Positions 51,263 to 60,124 of a DNA stretch of 64,000 nucleotides are shown piece after piece. Position numbers and translations under genes: made by a program. Source of the stretch: Streptomyces alanosinicus (GTDB lineage Bacteria; Actinomycetota; Actinomycetes; Streptomycetales; Streptomycetaceae). Position 1 is the stretch's first letter. The number at the start of each line of letters is the position of its first letter. The notes under the pieces are model-generated. The model ran no database searches, was not told the DNA's origin, and saw nothing but the letters and a program-made list of their open reading frames with translations. The DNA lies in contig NZ_BMVG01000015.1 of the NCBI RefSeq assembly GCF_014650595.1, forward strand, positions 62,001-126,000, read 5' to 3'.

Positions 51263-52308
51263 CGCGGATCCCCTTCGAGTACGGCGACCAGGTTCTGCTG
51301 CAGGCAGGGTCCGGAGGTGGCGTGGGCGAGGGCGCGGTCGGACGCGCCGCGGTGGATGCGGGCGGCGGCCTCGCCGATGCGGAGGAGTCCTGCGGCCATG
51401 ACGGGGTTCGCGGCCAGCGCACCGCCGGAGGGGTTGACGCGGACGTCGTCGCCGAGGCGGAGCGCCCTGCGCAGGATCACCTCCTGAGCGGTGAACGGCG
51501 CGTGCAACTCGGCGGTGTCGACGGGCCGTTCGAAGGCGCCCGCCTTCTCGGCGGCCAGCCGGGCGGAGGGCGAGTCGGTGAGGTCGCGGACGCCGAGGGC
51601 GTGTGCCTCGATGCGGTGGTCGATGCCCCGGATCCAGGCGGGCCGCTCGCACAGTTCCCGGGCCCGGTCCCCGGCCGCGAGGATCACCGCGGCGGCGCCG
51701 TCGCCGACGGGCGGGCAGTCGCCGGTGCGCAACGGCCGTACGACGTAGCCGCCCTGCGGTACGGCCCCCTTGAGCTGGGCGTGCGGGTTGGCGGTGGCGT
51801 CGGCCCGGCTGCGGGCGCCGACGGCTGCCAGCGCGGGCTCGTCGGTGTGGCCGGCGTCGATGAGGGCCTGCGCCTGGAGGGCGGCGAGAGCTATGGAGTC
51901 CGGCCACAGGGGGGCCACGTAGTACGGGTCGAGCTGGCGGGTCAGCACGTCCCGCACCGAGCCGGGCGAGCTCTTGCCGTAGGAGTACACGAGCGCGGTG
52001 TCGGCGTCGCCGGTGAGCAGCTTGGTCCAGGCCTCGTACAGGGCCCAGGCGCCGTCCATCTCGACGTGTGACTCGGAGATGGGCGGCCAGGCGCCGACGC
52101 CGTCGAGGGCGAGGGTGAAGGAGAAGGCGCGGCCGGCGAGATAGTCGCTGGAGCCGGAGCAGGTGAAGCCGATGTCGGCGGCCCTGAGGCCGGTCCGCGC
52201 CAGCACCTCGTGCAGCACCGGCATGAGCATCTCGACCTCGGAGGACTCCTCGGTGGAGCGCCGGTGGTCGGTCTGGGCGAAGGCGACGACGGCGATCTCC
52301 CGTGTCAC
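51259..52308 (-). CDS. Second thiolase-fold protein of the operon
   Basis: 349 aa from GTG 52308 (MTREIAVVAFAQTDHRRSTE). A divergent thiolase fold: FTCSGSSDYLAGRAFSFTLA near 50, SHVEMDGAWALYEAWTKLLT near 82, then CPPVGDGAAAVILAAGDRAR and DVRVNPSGGALAANPVMAAG near 300. The Cys near residue 50 is in an atypical context. It pairs with the Ltp-type gene that overlaps its 3' end (ATGA) and overlaps the upstream DUF35 gene by four bases (GTGA), so the three proteins are almost certainly produced in fixed ratio. This mirrors heteromeric thiolase-DUF35 complexes of actinobacterial steroid and acyl-CoA catabolism. Confidence 0.85.
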   Translation of the reverse strand: MTREIAVVAFAQTDHRRSTEESSEVEMLMPVLHEVLARTGLRAADIGFTCSGSSDYLAGRAFSFTLALDGVGAWPPISESHVEMDGAWALYEAWTKLLTGDADTALVYSYGKSSPGSVRDVLTRQLDPYYVAPLWPDSIALAALQAQALIDAGHTDEPALAAVGARSRADATANPHAQLKGAVPQGGYVVRPLRTGDCPPVGDGAAAVILAAGDRARELCERPAWIRGIDHRIEAHALGVRDLTDSPSARLAAEKAGAFERPVDTAELHAPFTAQEVILRRALRLGDDVRVNPSGGALAANPVMAAGLLRIGEAAARIHRGASDRALAHATSGPCLQQNLVAVLEGDPR

Positions 52309-53261
52309 AGCAGCTCCTTGTAGGCGTCGTAGTCGGCGTCGGGCTCGCCGGTGGGCCGGTAGTGGTCGGGGTAGCGCGCTCCCTGCGTCCAGACCGGTTC
52401 GACTCTCAGGCCCATGCGCACCTCCTCGTAGGGGATGCCTCCGATCCGGGCGTGCAGGGCCAGGCCGGCGCCGTCGAGGGCGATGTGCGCGTAGACGTAG
52501 GGCACCTCGATGTCGAGGTTCTTCGCCTTGATGTTGACGATGCAGAAGGTGGTCACGGTGCCCCGGGGACCCACCTCGACCTGTTCCGATGTGGCCACAC
52601 CACATGTGGGGCACGCACCCCTCGGCGGGACGTAGACCTTGCGGCAGGAGGGGCAGCGTTCGCCGACGGTCCGCTGTGTGGCGAGGGCGTCGATGTAGGC
52701 GGACTGGGCGCGGCCGGGCGAGTAGGTGTAGTCGAGCCGGGCGGGGGCGACGATCCCGGTGAGCGGGTTCTGGAACTCGCCGGTGTGACGGCCCGGTTGT
52801 CGGCCCGCCGGTGGTCCGGGCTCCGCGTCGTACGGCTCGAAGCAGGCGATGTCGGTGATGGCGCCGGTGCGCTCTACGGCCCAGCGGATGCGTACCCGCA
52901 TGCCGGTGCGGACAGCGTCGGGGCCAGGGGCGTCCAGGGCGTGCAGCAGGGCGGTGTCGGCGCCGTCGAGCCGGACCAGGACCCAGGCGAAGGGGGTGTC
53001 GAGGGGCTGGCCGCGGCGCGGCTCGTGGTTCCACGCCCAGGTGGTGACCGTGCCCGTGTGGGCGACCTCCACCAGGTCGCTGATCTCCTCGGCGGTGACG
53101 GGGTCGTACTCGACGGGCGGGACGAGGGTGCGTCCGTCGCCGGTCCGCACGCCGAGGACGACGCCTTCGCGCAGACCGGTGAGGAAGGCGCTCTGGACGG
53201 GGCCGAGGGAGCGGGTGAAGGGGAATTCGACGACGAGGGGGGCTTGGAGGACTTCGGGCAT
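52305..53261 (-). CDS. DUF35 OB-fold/zinc-ribbon protein, tandem
   Basis: 318 aa. The N-terminal half (about 1-150) is an OB-fold region (DLVEVAHTGTVTTWAWNHEP) without a metal site. The C-terminal half has the rubredoxin-like zinc ribbon CPSCRKVYVPPRGACPTC near residue 205, followed by a second OB fold (VEVGPRGTVTTFCIVNIKAK). DUF35 proteins act as acyl-CoA-binding, metal-containing partners that complete thiolase or Ltp active sites, as in cholesterol degradation (ChsH2/Ltp2). Its overlap with both thiolase genes supports a three-protein complex. Confidence 0.9.
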   Translation of the reverse strand: MPEVLQAPLVVEFPFTRSLGPVQSAFLTGLREGVVLGVRTGDGRTLVPPVEYDPVTAEEISDLVEVAHTGTVTTWAWNHEPRRGQPLDTPFAWVLVRLDGADTALLHALDAPGPDAVRTGMRVRIRWAVERTGAITDIACFEPYDAEPGPPAGRQPGRHTGEFQNPLTGIVAPARLDYTYSPGRAQSAYIDALATQRTVGERCPSCRKVYVPPRGACPTCGVATSEQVEVGPRGTVTTFCIVNIKAKNLDIEVPYVYAHIALDGAGLALHARIGGIPYEEVRMGLRVEPVWTQGARYPDHYRPTGEPDADYDAYKELL

Positions 53262-53283
53262 CCGTGAGGCTCCTTCGGCGGGT

Positions 53284-54084
53284 TCAGGCGCGCTTGTAGA
53301 CGGGGGGCCGCTTCTCCGCGAAGGCGCGGGCGCCTTCCTTGGCGTCGGCGGTGTCGAAGACCGGCCAGCCGCGCCCCAGTTCGGCCGCGAGGCCCTCGGT
53401 CTCCGTCATCTCGGTGGTCTCGTACACCGACGCCTTGACGGCCTCGACGGCGAGCGGGCCGCAGGCGTTGATCTGCTCGGCGATCTCAAGTGCGGCCTCT
53501 ACCGCGGTGCCGTCGGGGACGACATGGCCGATCAGGCCGATGTCCGCGGCCTGACGGGCGCTGTACGGCCGTCCGGTGAGCAGCATCTCCAGGGCGTGGG
53601 TGCGCGGGATCTGGCGCTGCAGCCGGACGGTGGAGCCGCCGATCGGGAACAGACCGCGCCTGACCTCGAACAGGCCGAAGGTCGCGGACTCGCCCGCGAC
53701 CCGGATGTCGGTGCCCTGGAGGATCTCGGTGCCGCCCGCGACGCAGTACCCCTCGACGGCGGCGATGACCGGTTTGCGCGGGCGATGGTGGCGCAGCATC
53801 GCCTTCCAGTGCAGGTCCGGGTCGGCCTTGAGCCGGGCGCGGTGGTGTTCGCCCTGCATACCGTCGCCGGCGAGTGCCTTGAGGTCCATTCCGGCGCAGA
53901 AGGAGCCGCCGGCCCCGGTGAGCACGATCGAGCGGATCCCGTCGTCGGCGTCGGCCTCCAGCCAGCCGTCGTACAGGCCGACGAGCATCGCGAGCGACAG
54001 CGCGTTCCTGGCGTCGGGCCTGTTGAGTGTGAGCACCAGTGTGGCGCCCTCGCGCCGCACGGTGAGGTGTTCCGTCCCGCCCAT
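53284..54084 (-). CDS. Enoyl-CoA hydratase/isomerase (crotonase)
   Basis: 266 aa, ATG 54084 behind GGAGAAGG. Crotonase fold: LVLTLNRPDARNALSLAMLV, the oxyanion strand GAGGSFCAGMDLKALAGDGM near residue 65, and RKPVIAAVEGYCVAGGTEIL near 105 with the second oxyanion Gly; the first catalytic Glu is not clearly retained while Glu in GGTEIL is. C-terminal helices end AFAEKRPPVYKRA. It hydrates or isomerises an enoyl-CoA. It is first in the minus-strand operon (23 bases before the DUF35 gene) and divergent from the acyl-CoA synthetase gene. Confidence 0.92.
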   Translation of the reverse strand: MGGTEHLTVRREGATLVLTLNRPDARNALSLAMLVGLYDGWLEADADDGIRSIVLTGAGGSFCAGMDLKALAGDGMQGEHHRARLKADPDLHWKAMLRHHRPRKPVIAAVEGYCVAGGTEILQGTDIRVAGESATFGLFEVRRGLFPIGGSTVRLQRQIPRTHALEMLLTGRPYSARQAADIGLIGHVVPDGTAVEAALEIAEQINACGPLAVEAVKASVYETTEMTETEGLAAELGRGWPVFDTADAKEGARAFAEKRPPVYKRA

Positions 54085-54272
54085 GGGCCTTCTCCCCTCG
54101 GTGAGAACGAGAACAGGTTGCAGTAGCCGGGGAGGCACTTCAAGGGTTTTCTGACAGGTAGTCAGATTTATTGGCGCGGGGGCTTCACAGTTGCGCCGCC
54201 CTTTGCTCTGATGACCGGCGAAGCGATGGGTCTCACCTTTCTTCGTCGGGGCTGCCGGGGTCAGGAGGAGCG

Positions 54273-56027
54273 GTGGAGTACAACCTTGCCGACCTGTTCG
54301 AGTCGGTCGTCGACGTGGTCCCGGGCCGCGAGGCGCTCGTGTACGTCGATCATCCCGGCACCGGCGCGGAGCGGCGGCTGACGTACGCGGAGCTGGACGC
54401 GGCCGCCAACCGGATCGCCCACCACCTCCTCGACAGCGGGATCCGCCCCGGGGAGCACCTGGGCCTGCATCTGTACAACGGCGTCGAGTACCTGCAGACG
54501 GTGCTGGCCTGCCTGAAGGCGCGGGTCGTCCCGGTCAACGTCAACTACCGCTACGTGGAAGAGGAGTTGGTGTATCTCTACCGGGACGCCGATCTGGTCG
54601 CGCTGGTCTTCGACACCGAGTTCGCCCCGCGGGTGGCGGGCGCGCTGCCGCGGGCACCGAAGCTGCGGCATCTGCTGCGGGTGGACCCGGGGGCGGCCGC
54701 GGCGCCCGGGACGGGAGCAGCCCCTGGGGCGGGAGCGGCCCCTGGGGCGGGAGCGGCCCCCGAGGCGGGAGCGGCCCCCGAGGCGGTGGTGGCGCCCGGC
54801 GCGATGGCAGTGCCCGGGGCCGTGACGGTGCCCGGGGCGGTGCCCGGGGCGATGGCGTTCGCCGACGCGGAGGCGGCCGGCTCGCCCGGAAGGGGCTTCC
54901 CGGCCCGCTCCGGGGACGACCAGTTCATCATCTACACCGGCGGCACGACCGGCATGCCCAAGGGTGTGATGTGGCGCCAGGAAGACCTCTTCTTCGCGGG
55001 GCTGGGCGGCGGAGCACCCACCGGAGAGCCGGTGACGTCACCGCAGGAGCTGGCCGAGCGGGTCGCCGCCGGCGGCGACGGCATCACCTTCTTCCCCACT
55101 CCCCCGCTGATGCACGGCACATCCACGCTGACCGCGTTCATCGGCTTCAACTTCGGCCAGCGCGTCGTCGTGCACCGCAAGTTCGTGCCGGAGGAGGTCC
55201 TGCGGACCGTCGAGAAGGAGAAGGTCACCAGCATCTCACTGGTCGGCGACGCGATGCTCCGGCCGCTGATCGACGCGCTGAGCGGGCCACTCAAGGGCAC
55301 GGACTGCTCGGCCCTGTTCAGCGTGTCCTCCTCGGGCGCGATCATGTCGGAGACGGTACGCCGGCAGTTCCGGGAGCTGGTCCCGAACGCGATGCTGCTG
55401 AACAACTTCGGCTCCTCCGAGTCCGGCTTCAACGGGACGGCGACGGAGGACTCGGGCCCCGAGCGCGGCTTCCGCCTCAGGGTCAACTCCCGTACCCGCG
55501 TGGTGGATCCGGCGACATACGGGCCGATCGCCCCGGGTGAGATCGGCCGGGTCGCGCAGTGCGGCCATGTCCCGCTCGGCTACTACAACGACCCGCGGAA
55601 GACCGCCGAGACGTTCTTCGAGAAGGACGGTCAGCGCTGGGTCCTGCTCGGCGACATGGCGACGGTCGACGAGGACGGCGTGGTCACCGTGCTCGGCCGG
55701 GGCTCGCAGTGCATCAACACAGGGGGCGAGAAGGTCTACCCGGAAGAGGTCGAGCAGGCACTCAAGGCGCATCCCGATGTGTACGACGCGCTGGTCGCCG
55801 GGGTGCCGGACCTCAACTGGGGCAACCATGTGGCGGCCGTGGTGCAGCTGCGCGCGGGAGCGGCGCAGCCCTCGCTCACCGACATCCAGACCCACTGCCG
55901 CACCCGGCTGGCCGGATACAAGATCCCCCGTCAGCTGGTGATCACGGACGCCATCCAGCGGTCCCCGAGCGGCAAGGCCGACTACCGGTGGGCGCGGGAG
56001 GTGGCGGTGGCCGCCGACCAGCGATAG
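54273..56027 (+). CDS. Acyl-CoA synthetase (FadD-like) with a repetitive Ala/Gly/Pro insertion
   Basis: 584 aa from GTG 54273 with AGGAGG upstream. Adenylating-enzyme motifs: P-loop YTGGTTGMPKGVMW (about residue 219), FGSSESGFNG (A5), GWLH/LGDMATVDEDG, and C-terminal GKADYRWAREV with the catalytic Lys. Residues about 140-207 are an insertion of repeated APGAG, APEAG and VPGA units, absent from normal relatives by length and character. The enzyme activates a fatty or steroid-type carboxylate to a CoA thioester. It is divergent from the crotonase-DUF35-thiolase operon, giving a coherent acyl-CoA degradation locus. Confidence 0.88.
   Translation: MEYNLADLFESVVDVVPGREALVYVDHPGTGAERRLTYAELDAAANRIAHHLLDSGIRPGEHLGLHLYNGVEYLQTVLACLKARVVPVNVNYRYVEEELVYLYRDADLVALVFDTEFAPRVAGALPRAPKLRHLLRVDPGAAAAPGTGAAPGAGAAPGAGAAPEAGAAPEAVVAPGAMAVPGAVTVPGAVPGAMAFADAEAAGSPGRGFPARSGDDQFIIYTGGTTGMPKGVMWRQEDLFFAGLGGGAPTGEPVTSPQELAERVAAGGDGITFFPTPPLMHGTSTLTAFIGFNFGQRVVVHRKFVPEEVLRTVEKEKVTSISLVGDAMLRPLIDALSGPLKGTDCSALFSVSSSGAIMSETVRRQFRELVPNAMLLNNFGSSESGFNGTATEDSGPERGFRLRVNSRTRVVDPATYGPIAPGEIGRVAQCGHVPLGYYNDPRKTAETFFEKDGQRWVLLGDMATVDEDGVVTVLGRGSQCINTGGEKVYPEEVEQALKAHPDVYDALVAGVPDLNWGNHVAAVVQLRAGAAQPSLTDIQTHCRTRLAGYKIPRQLVITDAIQRSPSGKADYRWAREVAVAADQR
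54701..54855. repeat. In-gene tandem repeats encoding an Ala/Pro/Gly spacer
   Basis: Degenerate copies of an approximately 18-bp unit (GCCCCTGGGGCGGGAGCG) run from about 54701 to 54780, followed by shorter GCCCGGGGC-type repeats to 54855. All remain in frame. This is slippage-type expansion in a loop of the acyl-CoA synthetase. Confidence 0.7.
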
Positions 56028-56194
56028 CACCCCGGGGTGTCCCACCGCCCGCACCGCCCCACAGGACTACTCTGTGCGCACGATCGACGTCATCCGACCA
56101 CGCTCGGTGACCGTCGGTCGGTCGAGTGACGCCGATCCCGGCCTTCCGTACCAGCGCCGGCACCGGCACCGGCCCCGCACGGAAGGATCAACGA

Positions 56195-58123
56195 GTGTCC
56201 CACCGCACGCCTGACCACCTACCGGAAGACCCGCACGAGCCGGGAAACGGCCCGGGGGAAACCGGGGGCCGTGCCGGGTGGAGGCCGGGTGGGAATGCCG
56301 CGGGACCGGGACCGGAGGAAGCGGGAAGCGGAAGCCCTGCGGGGCAGGCGGACGCCGGGGGGCTCGCGGGGCCGATGGCAGCCGGGGGGGCCGGACGAGC
56401 CGGGTCGTTCGTCCGGCGGGGGCGCGTCGCGATGGGCCGGGGCGGCGGGCCCGGCGGGCGGGGCCCGGTTGGGTGGGGCGGCGGGCGGGGTGGCGGGCGG
56501 CGCCCGGTCGGGCGGGGCCTGGCCGTGGGGGTGAGCGTTCTGGCCGCGGGACTCCTGCTGGCCGCGTTGCTGCTGCCGAACCAGCCCGATCTCCTCACGC
56601 CGACCGCGTTCCTGCGGCTGCCCGGCGAGGGCATCCTGCTCGCCGCCGTACTGCTCGTGCTGCCGCCCCGGGCACGCAGGACCGGGGCGGTGGCCGTCGG
56701 CGTGCTGATCGGGCTGGTCGCCCTCCTCAAATGCGTCGACATGGGCTTCTACTCGGTGCTGTTCCGCCCCTTCGATCTGGTGCTGGACTGGGGTCTGCTG
56801 GGCAACGCGGCGGACTATCTCCGGGAGACCTCCGGCCGCGCCGGCGAGCTGGCCGCGCTCACCGGCGCCCTGCTCCTCGCGGTCGCCGCCCTCGCCCTGA
56901 CCACGGGTGCGACGGTACGGCTGACCACCCTGATGGCGCGCCACCGCGCCCGAGCCGTCCGTGTCGTCCTGGTGCTGGGCACCGCCTGGATCACCTGCGT
57001 CGTCCTGGGCCTGCGCAGCGGCGGCGTGCCGGTCGCCTCGACGCTCGACGCGGATCTCCTCGGCGACCGCGCCAAGCAGGTCCGCGTCTCCCTGGCGGAC
57101 GCGCGGCTCTTCCGGCGCGAGGCCGCCGTCGACGCCTTCGCCGACACACCGCCCGGCAAGCTGCTCACCGGGCTGCGCGGCAAGGACGTGCTGTTCACGT
57201 TCATCGAGAGCTACGGCCGCTCGGCGGTCGAGGACCCGGGGATGGCCCCGCGGATCAGCGCGGTCCTGCGGCGGGGCACCGCGGCCCTGCGGGCCGCCGG
57301 GTTCCGGGCGCGCAGCGGCTGGCTGCGCTCGCCGGTCACCGGTGGCGGCAGCTGGCTGGCCCACTCGACGTTCCTGTCCGGTCTGTGGGTCAACAACCAG
57401 CAGCGGTTCCGCACCCTCACCTCCAGCGACCGCACGACCCTCACCGGCGCCTTCCGCAGGACCGGCGCCTGGCGCACGGTCGGGGTGGTGCCCGGGGTGC
57501 TGGTGGCCTGGCCGGAGGGCCGGTTCTTCGGCCTGGACCACGTCTACGACGGCCATCACCTCGACTACCACGGCCCGGACTTCGGCTGGTCGCAGGTGCC
57601 GGACCAGTTCACCCTGGAGACGTTCCGGCGGCGGGAGTTCGGCAAGCGGGGCCGGGGCCCGCTGATGGCGGAGATCATCCTCACCTCCAGCCACTATCCG
57701 TGGGCGCCCGTGCCCCGCCCGGTCGACTGGGCGGCGCTGGGCGACGGCTCGGTCTTCCAGCAGATCAGGCGGGACGGCAAGACCGAGCAGGAGGTCTGGC
57801 GGAGCCCGCAGAGCGTGCGCGCCGAGTACCGCGCCTCCGTCGAGTACTCGCTGAACAGCCTCGTCGGGTTCCTGCGGCGGTACGGCAACGAGAACACCGT
57901 CCTGGTCTTCCTCGGTGACCATCAGCCCGTGCCGACGGTCACCGCGAACAGTCCCCGCAAGGACGTGCCGGTCACCCTCGTCGCCCGCGACCCCAAGGTG
58001 CTGGACCGGATCTCCGGCTGGGGCTGGACGGAGGGCCTGAAGCCCGCCGAGAACGCCCCGATCTGGGCGATGAACAGCTTCCGCAACCGCTTCCTGAAGG
58101 CGTTCGGACCACAGCCGGGCTGA
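56195..58123 (+). CDS. Membrane-anchored sulfatase-family protein (LtaS/alkaline-phosphatase superfamily)
   Basis: 642 aa from GTG 56195 (GGAAGG eight bases upstream). Residues 1-110 are a Gly/Pro/Arg-rich disordered segment. Four or five membrane helices follow (about 112-135, 145-165, 170-190, 220-245, 260-280). The extracellular sulfatase-fold domain (about 330-640) has LFTFIESYGRSAVEDPGMAP (catalytic Ser/Tyr region), FLSGLWVNNQQRF, HYPWAP and VFLGDHQPVPTV (metal Asp/His). The architecture is that of polyglycerol-phosphate or wall-polymer transferases. No teichoic-acid genes adjoin it, so the polymer is unknown. Confidence 0.83.
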   Translation: MSHRTPDHLPEDPHEPGNGPGETGGRAGWRPGGNAAGPGPEEAGSGSPAGQADAGGLAGPMAAGGAGRAGSFVRRGRVAMGRGGGPGGRGPVGWGGGRGGGRRPVGRGLAVGVSVLAAGLLLAALLLPNQPDLLTPTAFLRLPGEGILLAAVLLVLPPRARRTGAVAVGVLIGLVALLKCVDMGFYSVLFRPFDLVLDWGLLGNAADYLRETSGRAGELAALTGALLLAVAALALTTGATVRLTTLMARHRARAVRVVLVLGTAWITCVVLGLRSGGVPVASTLDADLLGDRAKQVRVSLADARLFRREAAVDAFADTPPGKLLTGLRGKDVLFTFIESYGRSAVEDPGMAPRISAVLRRGTAALRAAGFRARSGWLRSPVTGGGSWLAHSTFLSGLWVNNQQRFRTLTSSDRTTLTGAFRRTGAWRTVGVVPGVLVAWPEGRFFGLDHVYDGHHLDYHGPDFGWSQVPDQFTLETFRRREFGKRGRGPLMAEIILTSSHYPWAPVPRPVDWAALGDGSVFQQIRRDGKTEQEVWRSPQSVRAEYRASVEYSLNSLVGFLRRYGNENTVLVFLGDHQPVPTVTANSPRKDVPVTLVARDPKVLDRISGWGWTEGLKPAENAPIWAMNSFRNRFLKAFGPQPG

Positions 58124-58211
58124 CCCTCGGCATCGCGTCCGCCGCTGCGGAAAATCGTCGCAGCCCTCTTGCCTCGGGCCGCATGGCCTGAATTACTGAC
58201 CCCGAACGGAT

Positions 58212-58229
58212 CGACCGAATGATCGGTCG
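58212..58229. promoter_or_regulatory. TetR-type operator candidate upstream of paaK
   Basis: CGACCGA-ATGA-TCGGTCG: perfect 7-bp arms, 4-base centre, ending 34 bases before the paaK start codon. ACCGA..TCGGT symmetry is typical of TetR repressors such as PaaR for phenylacetate genes; no TetR gene is in the window. Confidence 0.6.
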
Positions 58230-58263
58230 TCCGGTATGTGCGGATGGCGAGGGAGACGACGCG

Positions 58264-59568
58264 ATGGCGGATGCGACGGAGCTGCTCGACACGGGCGAAC
58301 GGCTCGGGCCCGGGGAACTGCGGCAGCTCCAGCTGGAGCGGCTGCGCACCTCGCTGCGGCACGCCTACGACCACGTGCCGTTCTACCGGGAGTCCTTCGA
58401 CCAGGCCGGTGTCCGCCCGGAGGACTGCCGCTCCCTCGCCGACCTGGCCCGTTTCCCCTTCACCACCAAGGCCGACCTCAGGGAGAACTACCCGTACGGC
58501 ATGTTCGCCGTGCCGCGCGAGCGGATCCGCCGGCTGCACGCCTCCAGTGGCACCACCGGACGCCCCACGGTGGTCGGCTATACCGACAACGACCTTTCCA
58601 TGTGGGCCGACATGGTGGCGCGGTCGATCCGGGCAGCCGGCGGGCGCCCCGGCGACATCGTGCATGTGGCCTACGGCTATGGGCTCTTCACCGGTGGTCT
58701 GGGCGCCCACTATGGCGCCGAACGCCTGGGCTGTACGGTCGTCCCGGCCTCCGGCGGAATGACGGCCCGGCAGGTGCAGCTGATCCAGGATCTGCGGCCG
58801 TCCGTCATCATGGTGACCCCGTCCTACATGCTGACGCTGCTGGACGAGTTCGAGCGGCAGGGCGTGGACCCGCGCGGCACCTCGCTGCGCGTGGGGATCT
58901 TCGGGGCCGAGCCCTGGACCGAGCAGATGCGCGGGGAGATCGAGGAGCGGTTCGCGATCGACGCCGTCGACATATACGGACTGAGCGAGGTCATCGGCCC
59001 GGGTGTGGCCCAGGAGTGCGTGGAGACCAAGGACGGGCTGACGGTCTGGGAGGACCACTTCTATCCCGAGGTGGTCGATCCGATCACGGGCGAGGTGCTG
59101 CCGGAGGGCGAGCGGGGCGAGCTGGTGTTCACCTCGCTGACCAAGGAGGCCATGCCGGTCATCCGGTACCGCACCCGGGATCTGACCCGGCTGCTGCCCG
59201 GTACGGCGCGGGCGTTCCGGCGGATGGAGAAGATCACCGGGCGCAGCGACGACATGGTGATCCTGCGCGGGGTCAACCTGTTCCCGACCCAGATCGAGGA
59301 GATCGTGCTCCGCACGCCCGGCGTGGCACCGCACTTCCAGCTCCGGCTGACCCGGGAGGGCCGGCTGGACCGGCTGACCGTGCGGGCCGAGGCACGCGCG
59401 GACGCGGGCCCCCGGACGCGGGACGCCGCGGCCCGGTCCATCGCCGCGGCCGTGAAGGACGGTGTCGGGGTGTCCGTCGACGTCGAGATCGTGGCGCCGG
59501 AGTCGCTGGAACGGTCGGTCGGCAAGATCCGCCGCATCGTGGATCTGCGCGGGCGGGACGCGGGGTAG
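58264..59568 (+). CDS. paaK: Phenylacetate-CoA ligase
   Basis: 434 aa from ATG 58264. PaaK-type adenylating enzyme: YDHVPFYRESFDQAGV near 35, PFTTKADLRENYPYGMFAVP, the phosphate loop HASSGTTGRPTVVGYTDND near 97, IYGLSEVIGPGVAQECVETK near 240 and C-terminal KITGRSDDMVILRGVNLFPT with GKIRRIVD. It converts phenylacetate to phenylacetyl-CoA, the first step of the paa pathway. The paa oxygenase genes are not within the window, so this may be a stand-alone copy or serve an acyl-arene starter role. The operator at 58212 suggests inducible control. Confidence 0.92.
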   Translation: MADATELLDTGERLGPGELRQLQLERLRTSLRHAYDHVPFYRESFDQAGVRPEDCRSLADLARFPFTTKADLRENYPYGMFAVPRERIRRLHASSGTTGRPTVVGYTDNDLSMWADMVARSIRAAGGRPGDIVHVAYGYGLFTGGLGAHYGAERLGCTVVPASGGMTARQVQLIQDLRPSVIMVTPSYMLTLLDEFERQGVDPRGTSLRVGIFGAEPWTEQMRGEIEERFAIDAVDIYGLSEVIGPGVAQECVETKDGLTVWEDHFYPEVVDPITGEVLPEGERGELVFTSLTKEAMPVIRYRTRDLTRLLPGTARAFRRMEKITGRSDDMVILRGVNLFPTQIEEIVLRTPGVAPHFQLRLTREGRLDRLTVRAEARADAGPRTRDAAARSIAAAVKDGVGVSVDVEIVAPESLERSVGKIRRIVDLRGRDAG

Positions 59569-59663
59569 GACGCCTCGCGCGGGCGACCCGCGTGCCGGAG
59601 AAGGCCTGAGCGAGGTCGTATCGACGTACCTCGAAACATCGTCGCGGCCTATACTCCACAGCC

Positions 59664-59996
59664 ATGACGGACACCGCCCCCTCCCCGGAACCGGACCTGG
59701 TCAACGCGCTGCGGGCGCTGTCCAATCCGATGCGGCTGCAGATGCTGCGCTGGCTGCGCGAGCCCGAGCGGCACTTCCCGCTGGAGACGGCGATCGCCGA
59801 TCCGGCCGAGGTCGGTGTGTGCGTGAGCCACATCCAGGCCAAGGCCGGCCTGGCCCAGTCCACCGTGTCGGCCTATATGGCCGAACTCCAGCGCGCGGGC
59901 CTGGTCCGCGCCACCCGGGTGGGCAAGTGGACCCACTACAAGCGTGACGAGCAGCGCATCGCCGACCTGGTCGCGGAGCTGAGGCAGACGCTCTAG
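59664..59996 (+). CDS. ArsR-family regulator
   Basis: 110 aa, ATG 59664. Winged helix: LVNALRALSNPMRLQMLRWL, a central VCVSHIQAKAGLAQSTVSAY recognition helix and GLVRATRVGKWTHYKRDEQ wing. There are no paired metal-binding cysteines beyond one Cys near residue 53, so it is probably not a metal sensor. It precedes an F420-type oxidoreductase by 128 bases; that spacer holds the ATATCG-N8-CGATAT palindrome (60058-60077), a probable binding site. Confidence 0.9.
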   Translation: MTDTAPSPEPDLVNALRALSNPMRLQMLRWLREPERHFPLETAIADPAEVGVCVSHIQAKAGLAQSTVSAYMAELQRAGLVRATRVGKWTHYKRDEQRIADLVAELRQTL

Positions 59997-60057
59997 AGAC
60001 GCGCGGGCACACCGACCCAGGCACACCGACACGCGTGCTCCGCCCGGCTTGCGCTTC

Positions 60058-60077
60058 ATATCGAGATTCTGCGATAT
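60058..60077. promoter_or_regulatory. Candidate ArsR operator
   Basis: ATATCG (60058-60063), 8-base spacer, CGATAT (60072-60077), perfectly symmetric. It is followed by a run of TCGATT/CGATTCGAT sequence to about 60105. Located between the ArsR gene and the oxidoreductase it likely controls. Confidence 0.55.
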
Positions 60078-60124
60078 TTCGATTGAGCGATTCGATTCGA
60101 TCGACCCTTCGAGGGAGCACACCC

